From assembly GCF_037975245.1 (NCBI RefSeq), contig NC_092566.1, forward strand, positions 16,837,001-16,901,000: a DNA stretch of 64,000 nucleotides, given 5' to 3'. The stretch is from Apostichopus japonicus. Lineage: Eukaryota; Echinodermata; Holothuroidea; Aspidochirotida; Stichopodidae. The translations under genes and the position numbers were made by a program. A model generated the notes under the pieces. That model was not told where the DNA came from. It ran no database searches and worked only from the letters and a program-made list of their open reading frames with translations. Each line of letters starts with the position of its first letter. Within the stretch, counting starts at the first letter, position 1. Below, one piece after another: positions 1 to 21,600 of the stretch.

Positions 1-155
1 CTCAGACATTGTTAAGGAACACACAATATGGCTGAATGTCCCAGTGAGGAATATTTCCTGGAAGGTTGTAATTAAAACAGTTTAAGAATTTTGACCCAAA
101 GGAGACCATATTTAAATATCTAGCATATTTGGTGACAATACAGTATACCTTTTAA
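1..155. repeat. dispersed repeat, copy 1
   Basis: About 155 bp closely resembling 27209-27360, sharing the blocks 'ctgaatgtcccagtgagga' and 'tttaaatatctagcatattt'. A more diverged relative is at about 7170-7305. No coding potential. It lies inside or beside an intron of the minus-strand GST-1 gene. The family is not recognised. Confidence 0.7.
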
Positions 156-171
156 GGCTTCACCGCCTTAC

Positions 172-1664
172 CAGCTTCCCTTGCGATGTATCGGCAGATG
201 GCTAGTGTTTGGATTAATCTTTTACCGTTCACCTCAAGAATTGGTACCATGCCGTGCAGGATAGCTTGGGGAAGAAATATGGTAGAAACGAACACAGAAT
301 TAAGTTTACTACTCAATATGACAAATACTTATGGCCATTATTAACCAGCTTCTTCAGTAAGAGAGACAAAAGTATATTTTCATACAATGTGTTGCCCGCG
401 GCATATTCCATTCACATTTCCTTTTTAACTTTTAAATGTCCCTAATTTTAAGTTCACTTCATAGTTTGTCAGTTAAAATATGATTTTTATTTGTAGTTAC
501 CGAGATGGCGTTTTATTCCCCCTCCCCTCCAAACCCCACCCCTCGTAACCTAGTTTGACTGGATAAACATTCAACTGTCCCCTCGCGAGTATGTTTAAGG
601 TCAGGTTATACTATCAAATGCGGATATTCCTACATGATATTGTAGCCCAAACATCCCACCACCTCCACCCAACCCCCCCCCCCCTCCCGATTCAAAAGGC
701 GAAAGTACAGTGTATTATATATAACTACAAAAGCATATGTTTATTAATTCATAAATAGGCATTCCTATGCGTCCTACATTCAAAAACCCGAAACGAAAGA
801 CAACTTGCAACGTCGGTAAGATTCACTGACGAAGAAGTAGGTATAATGACCTTGCATGACTAAACAGGGGCCTGGTGAACCCGACGATGCACGGTCCATA
901 AAGCGGGCAAGCAAGGGTACTACACGTCCCCGAACCATCTCCTATCCCCACTCCAGCCCCCTTCCCCGCCCCACGTTTAATTGATCAAAATCTCCCTTTC
1001 ATAAGTAACAAAACGCCCGTCTTGTTCATGACAGTATAGCCCTCGAAGCGAACATGACCCTCGATCTACACTCACCAGGATTCATTCCTTTTCCACCCTC
1101 TCACCTTGTATGACGTATATTATCATATGTTATTTATCATTCCCCAACAACCTTCTTACTTAACCTTCACAGATTCATGTGTTTATGTTTTGCAAGGTCG
1201 AAGTTGACATTTTCATGGTGCTAATCTTGGTAAGTCCCAGCCACTATAGGCTATGTCAATGCTTTCAAAGCTTTCGTTGGTTTCATATACTTAGGCCTAA
1301 CCTGTACATTTACAAGTTTATCGAGGTTGCGTCGAGTAGGCTATAAATACTTTACACTACTATCAACGTGACATGTAATATGTCATATATTCGAATACTT
1401 AATTTGAAAGCATATATATATATATATCGTTTTAATAATATACTATTACCCCAGGTACGTACGCACGTGTGACTGCAATGCATAACACACTTTATCGGGA
1501 TTTTAGCAATGCTAAATCTATCCACACTTACTCTTCTTGAATTCTGGCCAATTCTCATCCGGTATTCGGTAATCTTCAAATTCTATTCCAGCTACCTTAA
1601 ACATGAGTCTTGGACCCTCGCCGCGGCCCATGGCATTAAAGTATATTAATTTGTAGCTTGCCAT
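172..1664 (-). CDS. Sigma-class glutathione S-transferase GST-1 (5' part; rest beyond left edge)
   Basis: Two exons are visible: 1532-1664 (ATG at 1664, 133 nt, donor AGA|GTAAGT) and 172-264 (acceptor CCCAAG|, donor CTG|GTAAGG). Both end in phase 1, as in GST-2 and GST-3. The product starts MASYKLIYFNAMGRGE, the thioredoxin-like N-terminal domain of sigma GSTs, with the expected catalytic Tyr at residue 8. Exon 2 gives ...GMVPILEVNGKRLIQ... with the conserved cis-Pro (VP) of the glutathione site, then LAICRYIARE, equivalent to the SNAIL helix. Family role: cytosolic glutathione conjugation, or prostaglandin D synthase-like isomerisation. The helical C-terminal domain (three exons in the paralogues) is outside the window, so intactness cannot be judged. 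Exon 2 is 15 nt shorter than in GST-2 but close to other sigma GSTs. Intron 1 (265-1531) holds C-rich low-complexity sequence and nothing else recognisable. Confidence 0.85.
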
Positions 1665-1956
1665 ATTCGAAGCTTGTAATAACCGTGTTGCTGAATAGCT
1701 AGCAACGGACCAATACACTGTGCAGGATATACACTGTATATGTACAACGAATTGACGTACACCAATAGAAATTGAACTACTTCAATTTCTACGAGTACAC
1801 CTCATATACATAGACAGGTATGGAAATCCCTTTGATGATTGTGCAACGTAACGTGCAATTCTAAATCACCGCGTGTTTACAAAGGTCAAGTTATGAAATA
1901 CATTCACATTGCTAGATTGTAGTATTGAGGCTGTAGGTGTGATATTATATATGATT

Positions 1957-2236
<280 letters not shown>

Positions 2237-2348
2237 AGGACATATAAAGTTGACTTGACGAGTATACGAAATAACAAATTTTACTTGAAATTTCCCCTGG
2301 AACCTACCTCAACAAAACCGTTAATCTATATATTTATATGTTACTAAG

Positions 2349-3063
2349 ATGGATACGTCGGATACACCATGGGTAAAGATACCCATTGTGGATAGTCCAT
2401 GAGTGGATATGCTACTCTATGGGTGGATTTTCCATGGGTGGATACACCATGGGTGTAAACACCATTGATGGATACTCCATGAATGGATATGCTACTCAAT
2501 GAATGGATACTCCATGGGTGGTTAGACCATGGATGGATACGCCATTGATGGATACTCCATGAATGGATATGCTACTCATTGAATGGATACTCAATAGGTG
2601 GTTAGACCATGGATGGATACGCCATTGATGGATACTCCATGAATGGATATGATACTCAATGAATGGATACTCCATGGGTGGTTAGACCATGGGTGGATAC
2701 GCTATACGTGTAAACACCATGAGTGGATACTCCTTGCGTGGATACACCACGGGTGGATACACCATGGATGGATACTCTATGAGTGGATATACCATGGGTG
2801 GATACTCCATGAATGGATATGCTACTCCGTGGATGGGTACTCGTTGGGTGGTTAGACCATGGGTGGATAGGCTACTCCATGTGTGTAAACACCATGACTA
2901 GATACTCCATGAGTGGATACCTCATGAGTGGATACTCTATGGGTGATATACCATAGGTGGATACTCCATCATGGATGGATTCTCCATGGGTGGATACTCC
3001 CATTTGTGTATGCACCATGAGTGGATACTCCAGTGGATACCCCTTGGATGGATAGGACCTACT
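2349..3063 (+). repeat. 15-bp minisatellite
   Basis: About 715 bp of degenerate tandem copies of a 15-bp unit with consensus near GGATACNCCATGRGT, often grouped into higher-order blocks containing 'gaatggatatgctactc'. Because 15 is divisible by 3, open frames rich in a 5-residue GWxxH-type repeat arise on the plus strand; I treat them as by-products. It lies between the divergent GST-1 and GST-2 genes. Confidence 0.9.
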
Positions 3064-3833
3064 CTATGAGGCATGTTTGCTAAGTTATTATCTTAAAACA
3101 CAGATAAAGTAAACAATAATTGTAGAATCAAAACAACAACGTCATGATCTTTGAACTAATACGTGATATGAGGATGACCACAATATCTGCTGAATCAATA
3201 ACATAATAGAAAAGGACAGACGTTAGTGTTTTTAACCTGCGCGAGCAAAACCAGTGGTATACTTCGTTCAAACTTAGCCTAAATCTCTGTTACAAATACC
3301 GATCATAGCACAATCCAACTGAAATAATGAGCTCATTAGTTCGACTAGTCAGTTTTAGTGCCAGTGATGACGTCATATCCAAAATTACATTTAGTTTCTT
3401 AAGTCATAATTTCAATACATTCAAAGTATTGCCTGTCTGAAAAGTTAGATCGAACGAAATAAATTACTTCTTTCGATCTCAATCTGGGTAGGGCCCAGTA
3501 AATCTTTTGGAACAAAACCTCAAAAATCTAGTTAATATATAGTCACTTTGCTGTATCTCATTTTAAAGGTCAATTTGCCCATCATCACCAAAATAATATG
3601 TCATTTCTCATCTTACCCCCCCCCCCCCCCTTTATTTTTGTTTTTCTGACACATTTCTTGTACTATTCCTTTAGCCCTGAAGAACATTCATGTGTATAGA
3701 GTTAATCATATTTATCCATCGCCACGTTCCTCTTTAAATAAATAAACAAAAATATCCCGGTCAAATTCCACATTCCAATTACAGCAAGAGCATTGCATCG
3801 ACAAGTTCATTCTAAAACTAAAGCTGGATACTA
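3064..3833. other. Intergenic sequence upstream of GST-2
   Basis: AT-rich, with a poly-C run near 3618-3631. No coding region, RNA gene or mobile element recognised. Its right part probably holds the GST-2 promoter. Confidence 0.5.
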
Positions 3834-3840
3834 TATATAA
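3834..3840 (+). promoter_or_regulatory. Possible TATA box of GST-2
   Basis: TATATAA lies 133 bp upstream of the GST-2 ATG, next to a short, GC-richer leader. The match is good, but TA runs are common here and no start site is known. Confidence 0.4.
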
Positions 3841-3972
3841 GGTTGTCTTAGTTTAGAAACGTAACAATTCGAGGCGAAGGATTGTCTTCTTGAGATAACA
3901 TATTTTTTGTCGTTCTTTGACACGGTTTTTCTTTGGTAAGATCGGATTCATGTATAGTTTCTGAATACTGTG

Positions 3973-8566
<4,594 letters not shown>

Positions 8567-8639
8567 CCGTTTTGTGTTACACCGTTACTTTTGTTGGTAG
8601 TCTTCAAAAATGAAAACCAACAAAGGAAGAAGATTAAGA

Positions 8640-8645
8640 AATAAA
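8640..8645 (+). terminator. Poly(A) signal of GST-2
   Basis: Canonical AATAAA 74 nt after the GST-2 stop codon, in AT-rich sequence. Distance and position fit a metazoan 3' UTR. Confidence 0.65.
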
Positions 8646-10371
8646 GGAACATTATTTCATAATTTTTGTAATTAATGACGAATTAATTACGAAATAAGGT
8701 ACCATTGTAGTTTTCTTGATAAATCGTTAAATTCAATGAAAAGAAAGCTTCAATGGGTGAAATTGGTAAAACGGACACTTCAAATGCATACCACTTGGGC
8801 AGGAGTGTGATAACCAGACATTTTGGAAGTTACGGATATTGGCGGCTATATAGCAGACTCTCTCTAATATCATGTAGAGTATACGTCCATTCCATGTACG
8901 TTGTTGTTGCCATTGTTACAGCTGCTCGATCGTCCATGACGTGTGGAGTGCGATGTTTACTCGCGAATGGCGGTATGAAACGATTCGAGTATTTAGCGTA
9001 TATATGCATGGTGTTACATAATGACACATAATGACACCATCCACAGTACAAAGAAATGGTGGTGTAGGGCGGACTTGTCCGATGGGCACTTCGTCAGATT
9101 CCGAGGGGCTGAGATCAATTAGGGGCCACTAGCCTCCAAATAAAAAAACGCTTGTACGCTTGTGTACCAGTTTTGTTGCGATATAATGGGCATGTAATAA
9201 TACTTTCCATTCTACATAGAACAGGTATTGTAAGATGTAAGAAAAACAAAAATTTCATGAAATAAAAACAGTAAAGAAAAACCCAGTCAAGGATGGCACC
9301 ATATTTTTCGGCAACTTAATAAAAACTATTCTTATTGGGGCCATGATTTAACATTTCAATACAAATCAGAATACATTTTTTTCTTGTAGCCAGTCTTGCT
9401 TGGCATCTTAACTTTATAATTAAATATCATGATTTATAATTTTAATAAGCACATCCGGCTGCTTTTGGTACATTTTTAATTGTAAAGAAATTAGCTTAAA
9501 GAAAACAAAAAAGCAAATTCAGTTGTTGATGAAGAAGGCAACACAAACATCAGTATTAGCTATAGATTGTCAATATGGTGCTTATGAAGACCTACTCCCC
9601 CTACCCCACTCCCCCCCCCCCAAAAAAAAAGGGAAGAAGAATGTAGTGGCTGTGATATATTACCCCAAACACAAGGTTGACAACTTGAGCAAGATTAGCA
9701 AATGACATCACAGATCCATCAGTGATATTATGTCTCATGTCTTTCTTTACGATGTAATTTACTGTATTTTCAATCATGGAGATGGTACAGGTGTATTTTG
9801 CGAATTTTTCTGCTAAACCTCTAAAAAACTTGATATTACGTAGCACTTACTGGCATTTTGTTTCCGCAAACACGCAGAAATCATGTTTACTTGAACCATG
9901 CAAATATTTGATGATCGAAAATGCACTGTGTAAGAAAACTTGTGATCACCAGAAATGATTTTCAAGGATAACTTCTGTCACAAAATTAATTTTTTGAAAC
10001 TTTAATGTTTTTTTTTCTGAATCTTCAAAGCAGTTCATCATCATTTCTCTCTCAATAAGGTAGATGACATTTGGATTTTTGCCATTAAAATAGGAACAAG
10101 GGTTTGAAATGATGATTAATCGTTTACTTCTATGAAAGCTCTTTTTAATGAAAATCTCCTTTCTACTATTTTAATTTTCCGCTTACAGGAATATGATAAA
10201 AAAAAAGTAATTATTTGTTACTGTGCTATGGGAGTTGCACCATCTTAATTACGAAAATATATATAAATATTTAATTTTTGTATTATTTACAGAAGTCACA
10301 GGCACATAGAAAAATCAAGATTCAGTTGTCGACCAGATATTTATATGAATTGTCCCTTACATTTGTTGCGA
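8646..10371. other. Intergenic between convergent GST-2 and GST-3
   Basis: About 1.7 kb of mostly AT-rich sequence with short poly-C and poly-A runs (near 9610-9630). It should hold both 3' UTR ends. Nothing else recognised. Confidence 0.5.
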
Positions 10372-14987
<4,616 letters not shown>

Positions 14988-14988
14988 A

Positions 14989-15235
14989 GGTGCGTATCCG
15001 GGGGGGGGCGTTGGGGGCGCGCGCCCCCCGGGTAAGAAAAAGAGGAGAGAAAAAAAAGAGAGGAAAAAAGGAAAAAAGAGGGGGGAAAAGAGGAGGAGAG
15101 GAAGGAAGGGAAAAGAAAAGGAAGAAAGAGAGAAAAAGGAGAAAAGGAGGGAGTTAACGAAAAACGCCAAGACACCGGGAAGAGAAAGAGGAACAGTGAC
15201 ATTATTACAGCGCTGATCCCTATTATATACACAGG
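14989..15235. repeat. hAT-like end plus purine tract
   Basis: CAGGTGCGTATCCGGGGG at 14989 looks like a hAT terminus, followed by G/C runs and a GA-only tract (about 15040-15155) coding for nothing. No matching right end with a target duplication was found. Confidence 0.45.
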
Positions 15236-15483
15236 GTAGCCAGTGACGGATCAAGGATTTCGGAAGAGGCGTGTGCTTCACCCTACCCCTTACACCGACA
15301 ACTCAATTGTTGACGTTTCCATTTTTCTTTTCTGACTCATGATCTATATATTCTATATATGGTCTATCATAACGCGTGTGTGTGTATATACGCCTTAATC
15401 AATTGTAGAACGGTGCTATGGAACCAACTGTGCACTGGTCTTGAACTCGACCGAGTCGTCGGAGAACATGACGCATTTCGGGA

Positions 15484-15800
15484 AGGGGGCGACCGCCCCC
15501 CCCCCCCCTTCAGCATATTTTTTTTATGATATCGCTAGTAATTTCAAAATAGAAAGTGCTTAGATGCAACTTACAAGGCCTGGGAAGTGTCATTTCCAGC
15601 GATCTGGGAGGCATTTTCTACCAAAATTTGCTTGTACGCTTCGCGCCAACAAATGGTCCTGGGTAGTGCCATATCCAGCGATCTGGGAGGCATTTTCGGC
15701 CAAAATTTTCTTATACGCTTCGCGCCAACTAATGGAGGAGCTACGCTTAGATAATTTGCCTACAGGCTTCGCCCTTCCCTTGGCAAATTCCTTGCTACGC
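15484..15800 (+). repeat. Decayed hAT-like repeat with 'gcgccaac' module
   Basis: Two tandem partial copies (about 15585-15650 and 15660-15735) of a module containing 'gatctgggaggcattttc' and 'tacgcttcgcgccaac'. The module recurs at 16.5, 17.4, 45.7 and 47.0 kb. No intact ends. Confidence 0.6.
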
Positions 15801-16366
15801 GCCGGTTCGAATTTGTAAAGCAAACAGCAGATATCACATCATATCAGTGAGCATGAAAATGGCGTTCCATGATGAACAGCCTCAAAATTGTCCGACTTGC
15901 CCGAAAAAAATAACCAAAAATTCCAACATGTTAATGTCAATATCATATAAGCAAGCATCGGTTATTACATCAGATGCCATCGTGTACCTTACGGTCCGTG
16001 AAAGTTGCTCAGTATACCGCGGGATGCTAATGTAAACAACGAAATGTCTTATGTAGATGGAGAAAATCATCGAGGTCCAATTATGTTAAAACTCTCTTTT
16101 ACATTAGTAATGGCGAATTAGGGCTGCAGCCCCCACCCCCCCGCCTCCTACGCCTATGTGTATTGTTCGGTTTCGGAAATATCTGCTATATTTTCATTTC
16201 CTTCAACCAAGTTTTATAATAGCCGTTATAAGAGGTTTTAATATTTGTACACCAAGAAATTAACTGTGTCTGAATTTTTGAAAATTTCTGACCGACATTC
16301 TTCATCACACGTCCCTCTACTCGTGCAATATTGACCGGTCTGTTAGGGGTTCAAGGAGTTTTTAAA

Positions 16367-16626
16367 GGGCGGCGGAACCGGGGGGCACGTGCCCCCCCTC
16401 ACTTTTCCTCAGGTTAAAAATGTGCCCTTTTTCTACATAAAAATATAGGTGTCTCAAGTTAGCAAGAGGCCAGGGAACCAGAATGAACACTCGGGAAGGG
16501 CCGTTTCCGGCCATCTGAGGGGTTTGTAAAACCAAAAAAATTCTTGCACGCTCCGCGCCAACCGATGGTGGCGCTCCGCTCAGATAGTCGTGCATACAAC
16601 TTTGCAAATCCTGGCTACGCCGCTGA
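16367..16626 (+). repeat. hAT-like nonautonomous element, degraded
   Basis: The right end, GGCTACGCCGCTG, matches in inverted orientation (11 of 16) a GC-rich left end at about 16367. The module 'ccgcgccaaccgatggtgg' is at 16552-16570. The flanking 8-mers do not match, so the boundaries are uncertain. Confidence 0.55.
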
Positions 16627-17239
16627 CTTTCTAATGAATTTCTGTGGGTCAAACTCAAAGCTATTTAGAATGGAAAAAAATTGTTAAGATATTAACAAGA
16701 AATAAATTCTAATTCGGAAGATTCCTTACATTAGCAACTAGCATAATTTCACCTCATTTTGTCTCAAAAGAAAACTTGTTCCATGTTTCCTAATTTGCAC
16801 ATTGGATATTGCAGTTCTAGTATGCATATTTTCCTTGAGGGGGGGGGGGGGGCGTTGATGGAGTGATGTGTATACGCAAATAAGATAAATACAATAAGAG
16901 TTATAAATGGTACTAAATATAAGGCTGCATCAGTCCAATCGAATATCTGCAAAGTGCCCTTTGATGTCGGTGCCCCCCCCCCAGATTAAAAGTGCTTCTG
17001 CCGCCCTTGGGTTTTTCTATATTGGTTGTCCATAGATGAAATTTTGTGCAACATTATGGGTATGTTTTGAATTGAGTTTAATCACGAGAAACGTGAATTT
17101 TCAAATTCTGAACAAATAATGGGCTTAAAACCTTGAAAAGTGGGGCTTTCGGATATTGTGGGCCGTGACGTAGAATCACCTACAAAAGCAATGATCCACA
17201 GGACATGCGATGAGGTTGAACATGATGTGTGACTGGTGA

Positions 17240-17473
17240 CAAACTTCAAAAAGGTTATGGATGGAAAAAAAAAACTATTGGGAAAAACTTGGTTCTCTGG
17301 CAAAAAGTGTACATCTGGTTGGTCATTTTCAAGCCCGAGAAGTGCCATTTCCGGTGATCTGGGTGGTATCAAAACCAGAAAATTTCTTGTACGCTGCGCG
17401 CCAACCGATGGTGGCGCTCCGCTTAGATAGTAATTCGCGCCCCCCGGGTTAGAAAATCCTGGATACGCGCCTG
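17240..17473 (+). repeat. hAT-like repeat fragment
   Basis: Contains the same module ('tgcgcgccaaccgatggtgg' at about 17395-17414) and ends in CTGGATACGCGCCTG at 17473, an inverted match to the terminus at 14989. The left boundary is not found. Confidence 0.55.
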
Positions 17474-17970
17474 GTGACTGTTACAAATAGACAACAAATC
17501 AGAATTATACCCACGGGAGACATGGGCCAAATGTTGGTTACGTAACCCCTGCCCCCACCCCCCCTCTCCCACAACGGGCATGCTACCAATGCATGTCTTT
17601 GAAAGTTATTTCACAATTTACGTGTCACTAGTAATGGCACAGAATGTAAATTGAAGTAAACGGTAAAAAGAAGAAAAGAAGAAAAAGAACATTACAATGC
17701 TATGTTATATTATTTGATTCCTCACTATTTACGTCCCTTCTATAGTTGGATGAAACGGTGTTTTTGATTGATCCATTTAACAAAGTTATAGTTTAGAATA
17801 AGCAAACTTTGTAAAGTTAACACAAGTTATTTAGTTATATGACCTAAGCGTATATGCTTCGATGATCCAACTTGCATTACAAAGACCTTTATAAATATGA
17901 AGACTTGAAAGTATAAACGAAAATTTCTCTTTTACCTTATGGGAATAAAATGAAACTATAGTTACGGTTT

Positions 17971-18171
<201 letters not shown>

Positions 18172-18526
18172 CCTACACCTTCTCCATTCTTCTATATAAG
18201 TCAAGTGTTTCGTGAGAGTCGTTTCAAGTAGTTTCAACTGGTTAAATATGTTTAATCTCCGTACGGCAAGCACCTACTTTTAATATTCCAATAAAAGGTT
18301 TAAAGACGAAAAACAGATGTAAATTAAACATGTAAGATTGTTGCTCGACAAGGTATAACCAGATCAGACATCGTTCCTTCAAGGAATATTGAAGTTCCAT
18401 TGTTGTACTATCGTGTAAATGTTGGCATAAAACCATTTATAGACACGTCTGTGTTGACTTTGATCAATAGCGTGTATAAGTCCTCGGTAAACAAACGATT
18501 TTCAACGAAAATTACCCGAGATATTG

Positions 18527-18534
18527 TATAAATA
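18527..18534 (+). promoter_or_regulatory. Possible TATA box of CLCA-A
   Basis: TATAAATA lies 103 bp upstream of the CLCA-A ATG. A CRE-like half site, GACGTCA, follows near 18568. Position is plausible; no transcript evidence. Confidence 0.4.
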
Positions 18535-18636
18535 TGAAAAATTACATGTTGAAATCGTCATTATTGGACGTCAGCGAGATAAGCGAGTTTTAATGCAAGC
18601 AATTAGTTACGAAACTTAATTTCATCTACCGCGCCG

Positions 18637-21600
18637 ATGATGACGACTCGTATTACGAATCTGTTTGCCCTTGTCGTATTCGCCGTGACAATTTCGTCCT
18701 TTATTCGGGAAGGACTCGCTTTGACGAGGCCGTACTCGGTCAAACTCGTCAACAACGGATACGAAGATGTGGTGATTGCGATCCACGAAGACGTTCCCGA
18801 GGACCAGAAACTGATAGATGAAATTAAGGTATACCACTTTTTTTTTTTTTTTTTTGGCCTTTCTCTTTTTCAATAAAAACAGTAATTAATAAGGATCATA
18901 CAAACAATAATTAATTTTGATCATATCAATGTACATAGTGGACGATTATTATCACGCTCTGTGCGTATATAGGCATTATTTCCATTTTCCATTTATCGAT
19001 GTGTTTTTTTTTTTAAGCCGCAAACTGCCCGACTGACCACGACCCGGACTCTATACTCGACCGTCGTTAAGTTGACAAATCTCGGATAGTCGGACAGTGT
19101 GCGTTTGCATAAGATCACGACTGATCGATATTTTTCGGCTACTTTTTCATGTCGCGTCGGTTTCAAACGGGAAAATCTGAACAAGTAGCGTTTCATGGCT
19201 TAAACTGCACAGTTTAGCAACGACAAAAATTAACAAAATTCATATAACCAATCACGGTTCACTAAATATGAGCTCCGGGCAAACAGTCGTTGCGTGCGCT
19301 GGCCAGTCAGGTCACTGTGCTGGCCGGAGTCAATTGTAAGTCAACTGGATTTTACGACAGTCGAGAACTAGGTGGCGACGGTCAAGTTAAGTCGTGTCGT
19401 GATAATTCGGACATAATGCTCGCTTTGTCGGCAGTGATTTCGATATCTACCTATATTTCCCTGTCCCATCCCAACCCTCCCCCACCCCTCTCCGCCATCC
19501 CTACCCCCTCTCCACCCCCATCCTATACTTAATGGCTTTATTAATAGTTGCCCGTAAAGAGCAGAACAAGAAGATAAAAACTAAGTAAAGCTCTTGTCAT
19601 TCAACTTCAACTCGACGGTGTCTTAAATGTATACAGTTGAGAGGGATGAATTTTTTTATTTTACAGAAAGTTCTCGATATACCGTCGTCTACAAAGTATA
19701 ATAAAATGTTCTCTTGTAAAAGTAGAGTCCAATACATACATCCTTCACTAATTTAAAAAAAAAAATATTTGCATAATATAAAATATACTCATCTGCCAGT
19801 CGGGAGAAAGCTAAATATGATGTATGGTCATTTTCCCCGACTGAAGACGATGTAACTTAAAACTGGCTAAATTATGATCAGTCGTAGCTTTTAGCTCACG
19901 CACACCGCCCGACTATCCACAATATCCCACTAGTAACGACGGTCGGGTTGAGTTATACGATCAGTCGTGCAGTGTGCGACGGGCTTATACGTCTGGCCTG
20001 GTCGACCTCAGTCGGGGAAACTAAACATTCAGCGCTCCCCGACCTTCAGTCGAGGCATTGCGCAGAGGTTCACGACTAAAGCCCTCCGCTCACTACCCGA
20101 ATGATTACCACCCGTCTCAACTCGAGCGTCGCTAAGTCGAAAATCGTAAATAGCCTGTAGTTTGCGACCACTGTGCGGCGGTCAGTTTGCAGACCATGGG
20201 TCTTCAAATCTATCGAAACCTACGTTTGCGGCCATCTTAAATACTGGCTAGTTCGCAATCGGTTTGTCGTAAGCACAAAACACACTGCCCAACTCCCCCA
20301 CCTTTTCTACCTTGCGATGTAAGAGTTGCGTCGGTTCGTGTTCAGTTGAGCCGTGTACGGCAAATTTTAGTACAACGATGAAAATTGACAGCCTCTCAAA
20401 TTTACTTATTAGTTCTCATTATACTCGTTACATATACCGTTTCTATTATACTGTTTTTATACTTTATTTAACTCTTTATATGATCTATAACTTTTCACTG
20501 CATTCTCTGACAAAATAATTAGGAAATGCAAAAAAAAAATGAGATACGATTACTTCTTTAATTTGCAATTTAGTCATCACTTTTTCTTCCTACACTTTTG
20601 TGATTGATTTATTTATTAAAAACAGAACCCTTAAGAAACTTCATATATATATTTTTTTATATTGTAGCGAATGTTCATCGATGCCTCACCATACCTGTAC
20701 GAAGCGACCAAAAGGAGAATTTTCTTTCGACGCGTGACCATCCTGGTACCAATGACATGGAACGACAACGCCCTCTATGTCAGTCCCTTGAATTTCACCT
20801 TTGACACCGCTGATGCTATTGTTGCCACCGAAAATCCTCGATTTTCTACTGGTACCGCTGGTCTAACAGTTCCACATTGCAAGCATTTTGAAGGATGCGG
20901 GAAACAAGCGGCGTACATCCATTTCTCGCCATCTTTCTTGATGGATGACAATAGAGAAATTTATCACGGAAATACAGGTATTTTGTTTCAAATGGCATAT
21001 GTGTCGAAACTTAACATGTATTCAATTGCTTTTGTCTGATCATTCCATCATTGTCTCCACAAATAAAGAAAAAAAGACCCCCCTTCCCCTCCCAAATCAG
21101 TACAAATAGCCAAGATCATGCTTAATTGAACAATACAATTCCTGAATTTCGTCAAAATGTGAAAACGACAATTTCCAGTAAAACAAAATTGTTAAAATAT
21201 GCACGCAGGTAGATTTAAATTTCGATGCCCCTTAATTTGCATAAAAAATGAATATATTTGGCAACAACCAATGACATGAGGGGACAAGAGTCAAGTCGGG
21301 ACAGAGAAACAATTGATTTACTCCCGGATCACAGTTTCTCCCTTATTGAGTAAATTATGAAAATAAGAATATAATCTTCTTTATTCCTATATTTTCATAT
21401 TTTGCGTATATGCATAACTTCTGCCAACCAAGAGCAGAGGAAATGTCTAATGGACATTTAGCTTATTTTTAGATTTCTTTATAATATTGAAATCGTTCAT
21501 GCACAGAGGAAAGCTACAAAATTTCTACCAAAAAAGAATTCGGTATTTTGATAAAAAAATCAAAACAGAGAATATTATCAGCTATATATGCCTATGTAAA

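Noticed and set aside
16359-16634. 8-bp target duplication around the repeat at 16367-16626
   Set aside because: TTTTTAAA against ACTTTCTA agree at only four of eight positions.
14989-17473. One 2.5-kb hAT element joining the similar ends at 14989 and 17473
   Set aside because: The flanking 8-mers (CACGTGAC and GTGACTGT) do not match as a target duplication, and other repeat fragments lie between.
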